Below, one piece after another: positions 7,067-8,820 of a stretch of DNA of 8,820 nucleotides. Under the pieces are notes generated by a model. That model saw only the letters and a list, made by a program, of their open reading frames with translations. It did no database searches and had not been told where the DNA came from. How positions within the stretch are numbered: the stretch's first letter is position 1; each line of letters begins with the position of its first letter. The position numbers were made by a program, and so were the translations under genes. Source of the stretch: an uncultured Bacilli bacterium (GTDB lineage: Bacteria; Bacillota_I; Bacilli_A; RF39; UBA660); NCBI GenBank assembly GCA_947631285.1, contig CANRKS010000039.1:1-8820 (forward strand). Direction: 5' to 3'.

Positions 7067-7072
7067 CCTCCT
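7067..7072 (-). promoter_or_regulatory. Consensus Shine-Dalgarno of rpsP
   Basis: AGGAGG is placed seven bases before the ATG at 7059. It is the strongest ribosome binding site in the window and confirms the rpsP start. Confidence 0.9.
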
Positions 7073-7086
7073 TTTTTACTGCTTTT

Positions 7087-7116
7087 AGTATATCATTGTT
7101 TAAATAGTCTTGTCAA
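7087..7116 (-). promoter_or_regulatory. Strong sigma-A promoter of the rpsP unit (TTGACA-N18-TATACT)
   Basis: Reading the - strand, the perfect -35 TTGACA (7116-7111) and TATACT (7092-7087) are spaced by 18 bases, with TG at the extended -10 position. Transcription should start near 7080, about 20 bases before rpsP. The -35 element lies inside one arm of a perfect inverted repeat (7103-7139), so a protein bound there could compete with RNA polymerase. Confidence 0.85.
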
Positions 7117-7139
7117 CTTTTTTTGTTGACAAGACTATT
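7103..7139. repeat. Perfect 15-bp inverted repeat over cotE stop and rpsP -35 box
   Basis: The sequence AATAGTCTTGTCAAC at 7103-7117 is followed by T7 (7118-7124) and then the exact inverse complement at 7125-7139. One arm contains the rpsP -35 element TTGACA (read on the - strand); the other contains the cotE stop codon TAG (7135-7137). As RNA in either direction it would form a strong 15-bp hairpin, but neither side is followed by a run of T, so it is not a standard intrinsic terminator. It could be an operator, a cotE 3'-end-stabilising structure, or a terminator of unusual kind. The repeat is certain; its role is not known. Confidence 0.9.
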
Positions 7140-7674
7140 GATCAACTACTTCCGTCTCTAAATAATCTTCTTTAATATCATCTATTTCTTTATCTAGATC
7201 ATCATCAACTAGTTCAACATAATCATCATCTAAGTCTTCAACCGAAATTTTAACTTTAGTATTACCAACAATTTCTACTCCCAATTCTTTTTCAATAGTT
7301 AGTTCTACGACACTACCATTAACATCTACATTAGTAACGGTTGGTTGTTTTAAACTTCTAACAATAATTTCTGAGTTATTATCTAAAACAGTATCATTTT
7401 TAAGTGGCACATTCATTTTATCAGTATAAGTAAATCTTTTAGTGCTAACAGCTGTTTTTGTATCATTATCATATGAATACCAAACATTAACATCAAAAGC
7501 TCCTTCAATTAAAACGGCTCCATTATTATTTGAACCATTAAAAGTATTATTGATTACCCAACATCCTAATACAGTATTCGGTCTTTCTTCAGTTTCGATT
7601 GTAAATTTATTGCCACTAGTTTTTTTGGCTTTACCAATGACAGCTTTAGTTACAATTTCTCTAAAATTAGCCAA
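7135..7674 (-). CDS. cotE: Outer spore coat morphogenetic protein CotE homologue
   Basis: This 179-residue protein closely parallels Bacillus CotE (181 residues), which sits between inner and outer spore coat and recruits outer coat proteins. Shared features recalled from B. subtilis CotE include the N-terminal YREIITKAV (here FREIVTKAV, 4-12), GGWIIN (here GCWVIN, 37-42), IEGYYDVNVWYSY (here IEGAFDVNVWYSY, 56-68), DNTKTEV (here DNDTKTAV), a QP near 110 and the long acidic C-terminal tail (here ~146-179). The TTG at 7674 is chosen as start: AGGGAG lies eight bases before it, and MANFREIV then aligns with MSEYREII. A GTG at 7683 overlaps that AGGGAG and cannot be served by it. CotE also has an early assembly role in forespore coating, so its presence implies a sporulation programme or a reused coat-like protein. 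It sits alone upstream of rpsP rather than beside mutS as in Bacillus. Confidence 0.88.
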   Translation of the reverse strand: MANFREIVTKAVIGKAKKTSGNKFTIETEERPNTVLGCWVINNTFNGSNNNGAVLIEGAFDVNVWYSYDNDTKTAVSTKRFTYTDKMNVPLKNDTVLDNNSEIIVRSLKQPTVTNVDVNGSVVELTIEKELGVEIVGNTKVKISVEDLDDDYVELVDDDLDKEIDDIKEDYLETEVVDQ

Positions 7675-7682
7675 ATTTATCA

Positions 7683-7688
7683 CTCCCT
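7683..7688 (-). promoter_or_regulatory. Ribosome binding site that sets the TTG start of cotE
   Basis: AGGGAG (7688-7683 on the - strand) is eight bases from the TTG at 7674-7672. Its last base is the first base of the in-frame GTG at 7683-7681, which excludes GTG as the start used with this site. Confidence 0.75.
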
Positions 7689-7692
7689 AATT

Positions 7693-7720
7693 TAATCTAT
7701 GCCAAATATAGGGAAAAAGT
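7693..7720 (-). promoter_or_regulatory. Sigma-K-like promoter motif upstream of cotE
   Basis: On the - strand AC (7720-7719), 17 bases, then CATAGATTA (7701-7693) fits the published Bacillus sigma-K pattern AC-N17-CATAnnnTA, including the preferred G before CATA. The Bacillus cotE gene is itself transcribed by sigma-E and sigma-K. The predicted start would lie just before or within the AGGGAG site, giving a leader of ~14 bases, which is short. The motif is low in information, so a chance match in AT-rich DNA is possible. Confidence 0.4.
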
Positions 7721-7781
7721 ACACTCTTTTTATTTCTCTTTTTTTCTTTCAATATTTTAAAAATAGTCCATTGTATTTTTT

Positions 7782-7795
7782 TGGCATTTCTGCCA
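7782..7795 (-). promoter_or_regulatory. GNRA-capped stem-loop at the predicted 5' end of the cotE mRNA
   Basis: On the - strand TGGCA (7795-7791), GAAA loop, TGCCA (7786-7782). The transcript predicted from the upstream promoter starts at about 7796, so this 5-bp stem would form the very first bases of the RNA, a place where hairpins are known to protect mRNAs from decay in Bacillus and E. coli. The remaining leader to the TTG is about 110 bases, purine-rich and otherwise featureless. Confidence 0.4.
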
Positions 7796-7802
7796 CTTTT
7801 TT

Positions 7803-7831
7803 ACAATAGCATATTAAATATAAATTCTCAA
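7803..7831 (-). promoter_or_regulatory. Sigma-A-like promoter upstream of cotE (TTGAGA-N17-TATTGT)
   Basis: On the - strand TTGAGA (7831-7826) and TATTGT (7808-7803) are 17 bases apart with TG at the extended -10 position. The predicted start is near 7796, giving a ~120-base leader before the TTG of cotE. A vegetative-type promoter on a spore coat gene would be unusual if sporulation is classical here. Confidence 0.55.
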
Positions 7832-7866
7832 GCAAAAATTTTTTTGATTCAACCGGAAAAACTTTT

Positions 7867-7900
7867 TTACTCAGGAGGTTTTGCCAGTTGAGTAATTTTT
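7867..7900 (+). terminator. Terminator-like hairpin on the + strand with no + strand gene
   Basis: TTACTCA (7867-7873) pairs with TGAGTAA (7889-7895) across a 15-base loop that can close an inner GG/CC, followed by T5 (7896-7900). No gene on the + strand ends here, and the - strand reading lacks a T-run. It may be a decayed element or act only as a DNA or RNA structure in the spacer between cotE and the serS remnant. Confidence 0.3.
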
Positions 7901-7964
7901 CATAAATCATCACTATAAATTTATTTAATTTAATAAACAAATTAAAAAGAAGTATTATTTTTTC

Positions 7965-8120
7965 TTACCTCTTTTCGATTTTCTCTTTTCCCCCCATGTA
8001 AGGTTGTAATACTTTTGGAATTAAAATACTTCCATCTTCTTGGTAATTATTTTCAAGTAAAGCAATTAAACCTCTTGGTGTAGCTACAACTGTATTTATT
8101 GTAATTTCAATATGCACCAA
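7965..8120 (-). pseudogene. serS: Orphan 3' fragment of a seryl-tRNA synthetase gene
   Basis: The - strand frame ending in TAA at 7967-7965 reads VVATPRGLIALLENNYQEDG, then IPKVLQPYMGGKEKI. This matches the C-terminus of bacterial SerRS: class II motif 3 with its invariant arginine, then the ENYQQEDG...IPEVLRPYMGG ending. An upstream LVH and TIN resemble the LVHTLN that precedes motif 3, but three extra codons (IEI) lie between them and about one codon is missing after TIN. In frame, a stop occurs at 8141-8139, with no start codon and ribosome binding site. About 50 of ~425 residues remain, so the piece cannot act as an enzyme. A functional serS must exist elsewhere. The break lies within ~35-55 bases of the 3' end of the RecG-like gene, marking a recombination junction. 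Confidence 0.8.
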
Positions 8121-8175
8121 AAGTTTATAATATGTTACTTATTCTTTGTTTTATATAAGCACATTTATTCCCAAT

Positions 8176-8820
8176 TTATAATTTATGATTAACTTTCCAA
8201 TAACCATTTTTATTTGCACCTACTCTTTCAATATAATCACACTCAATAAGTATTTTAAAATTTCTTATAATAGTTCTTTTATTTACATCTAGTAATCTTG
8301 CAAGTTCTTCTTGAGTTATTGATGGTTTGTCCATTATTAATTTTATAATTGATTTTTGTAAATTGTTAAGAGATTTAAATGGTCCATTTTCTGAAATTTC
8401 ATTATTATCTTTAAATTCATTAATATTAAAAGGTACTGTTACTCGTATGTGGTTAGGAAAAAATTCAAAAATACTTTTATCATACGTTTTTAATACTCTT
8501 TGTATCCCTGTCCCAAGTTGTTCCACAAAATTTAAATCTCTAAAAATTCTCATTAATTCTGGATTTCTAGGATTAGAAAAACCTTCTAAAAATTCTTCTT
8601 GACTAACTCCTTCTTGTATTCCACCATTTGAAGATATAACTAGCTTATTATCAAACATTTCAAATTTAGGACAATAACCATTACACCAATCATTATGAAT
8701 AAGCGCATTAGTAATTAATTCCTTTACTGCATTATAATCATACATTTTTATTTCTTTTCTAACTGGAGTTTCTATTTTTGTATAGGTTTTATTTTCTATC
8801 ATAATTTTATTTAAAATATT
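8176..8820 (-). CDS. RecG-like/AlbA_2-family ATPase and winged-helix regulator, 5' end outside window
   Basis: The frame is open to the right edge (six further codons before the first visible ATG at 8802), so the N-terminus, normally a Schlafen AlbA_2 domain, lies outside. Counting from that ATG, residues ~25-105 are a GHKL-type ATPase-like domain of the HATPase_c_4 group: N-box ELITNALIHNDW at 28-39, DNKLVISSNGG at 51-61, NPRNPELMRIFRDL at 77-90 and GTGIQRV at 97-103. Residues ~146-206 are a winged helix with the helix-turn-helix TQEELARLLDVNKRTIIRN at 163-181. Such proteins (COG2865, often mislabelled RecG helicase) are predicted transcription regulators, commonly found in accessory DNA and near phage or defence genes. 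The protein lacks RecG helicase motifs. Its stop is 35 bases from the in-frame stop bordering the serS remnant, which suggests it arrived with a rearrangement. Family confident, role unproven. Confidence 0.85.
   Translation of the reverse strand, partial: NILNKIMIENKTYTKIETPVRKEIKMYDYNAVKELITNALIHNDWCNGYCPKFEMFDNKLVISSNGGIQEGVSQEEFLEGFSNPRNPELMRIFRDLNFVEQLGTGIQRVLKTYDKSIFEFFPNHIRVTVPFNINEFKDNNEISENGPFKSLNNLQKSIIKLIMDKPSITQEELARLLDVNKRTIIRNFKILIECDYIERVGANKNGYWKVNHKL

Noticed and set aside
7442..7690. 82-codon frame on the + strand
   Set aside because: Antisense to cotE, which has clear family motifs; no promoter or ribosome binding site.
7675..7800. Riboswitch or T-box in the ~120-base cotE leader
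   Set aside because: Only a small 5' hairpin and purine-rich low-complexity sequence are seen; no T-box motif, specifier loop or known riboswitch core.
7749..7940. 63-codon frame on the - strand upstream of cotE
   Set aside because: Its first codon is TTG without a Shine-Dalgarno; the cotE promoter (7803-7831) and two hairpins lie inside it; the product shows no recognisable features.
7944..7966. Weak hairpin AAGAA/TTCTT after the serS remnant stop, followed by TTT
   Set aside because: A 5-bp AT-rich stem with a 10-base loop and a short T-run; it could be the old serS terminator, but chance is as likely.
8149..8160. TGTGCTTATA shared between the spacer near 8155 and the spacer near 110 (both on the - strand)
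   Set aside because: A ten-base match in AT-rich DNA over almost 9 kb is expected by chance and the flanks do not align.
8327..8602. 91-codon frame on the + strand
   Set aside because: Antisense to the RecG-like gene whose motifs are unmistakable.

Overview
This 8.8 kb window is strongly AT-rich, uses TGG for tryptophan and has no in-frame TGA in the recognised genes, so the standard bacterial code fits. Gene content (30S ribosomal protein S16 followed by a KH-domain protein, an LtaS-like phosphoglycerol transferase, a homologue of the Bacillus spore coat protein CotE, and MEP-pathway isoprenoid genes) points to a low-GC Gram-positive of the class Bacilli. Compact spacing and AT bias suggest an uncultured gut lineage of the RF39 or Erysipelotrichia type. 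That placement is an inference from style and gene set, not from a search.

Layout, left to right. 1-172: non-coding, with a hairpin terminator and an extended -10 promoter. 173-1660 (+): a Sel1-repeat protein. 1676-3616 (-): a five-helix membrane phosphoglycerol transferase with its own promoter; it converges on the Sel1 gene over a shared inverted repeat that looks like a bidirectional terminator. 3701-7059 (-): an apparent transcription unit read right to left as rpsP, khpA, a fused ispH/polyprenyl diphosphate synthase and a single-pass membrane protein of unknown function. It starts at a near-consensus promoter (TTGACA-N18-TATACT) and ends at a hairpin at 3684-3709, with a weak internal hairpin after khpA. 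7135-7674 (-): cotE, with a sigma-A-like and a possible sigma-K-like promoter upstream. 7965-8120 (-): an orphan 3' piece of a seryl-tRNA synthetase gene. 8176-8820 (-): a Schlafen/AlbA_2-type RecG-like ATPase and winged-helix regulator, cut by the window edge.

The most notable object is the single 641-codon frame that joins IspH (HMBPP reductase, making IPP and DMAPP) to a trans-type prenyl diphosphate synthase (which consumes IPP and DMAPP). Two consecutive isoprenoid steps are on one polypeptide, cotranscribed with translation and RNA-binding genes. Other points worth attention: IspH motifs that depart from the family pattern although the cluster cysteines are kept; cotE with a TTG start and a sigma-K-like box; a perfect 15-bp inverted repeat that covers both the cotE stop codon and the rpsP -35 element; two genes whose start codon sits exactly six bases after the -10 box (possible leaderless mRNAs); and the serS remnant, which marks a rearrangement junction next to the RecG-like gene. 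No CRISPR array, tRNA, rRNA or insertion sequence was recognised.
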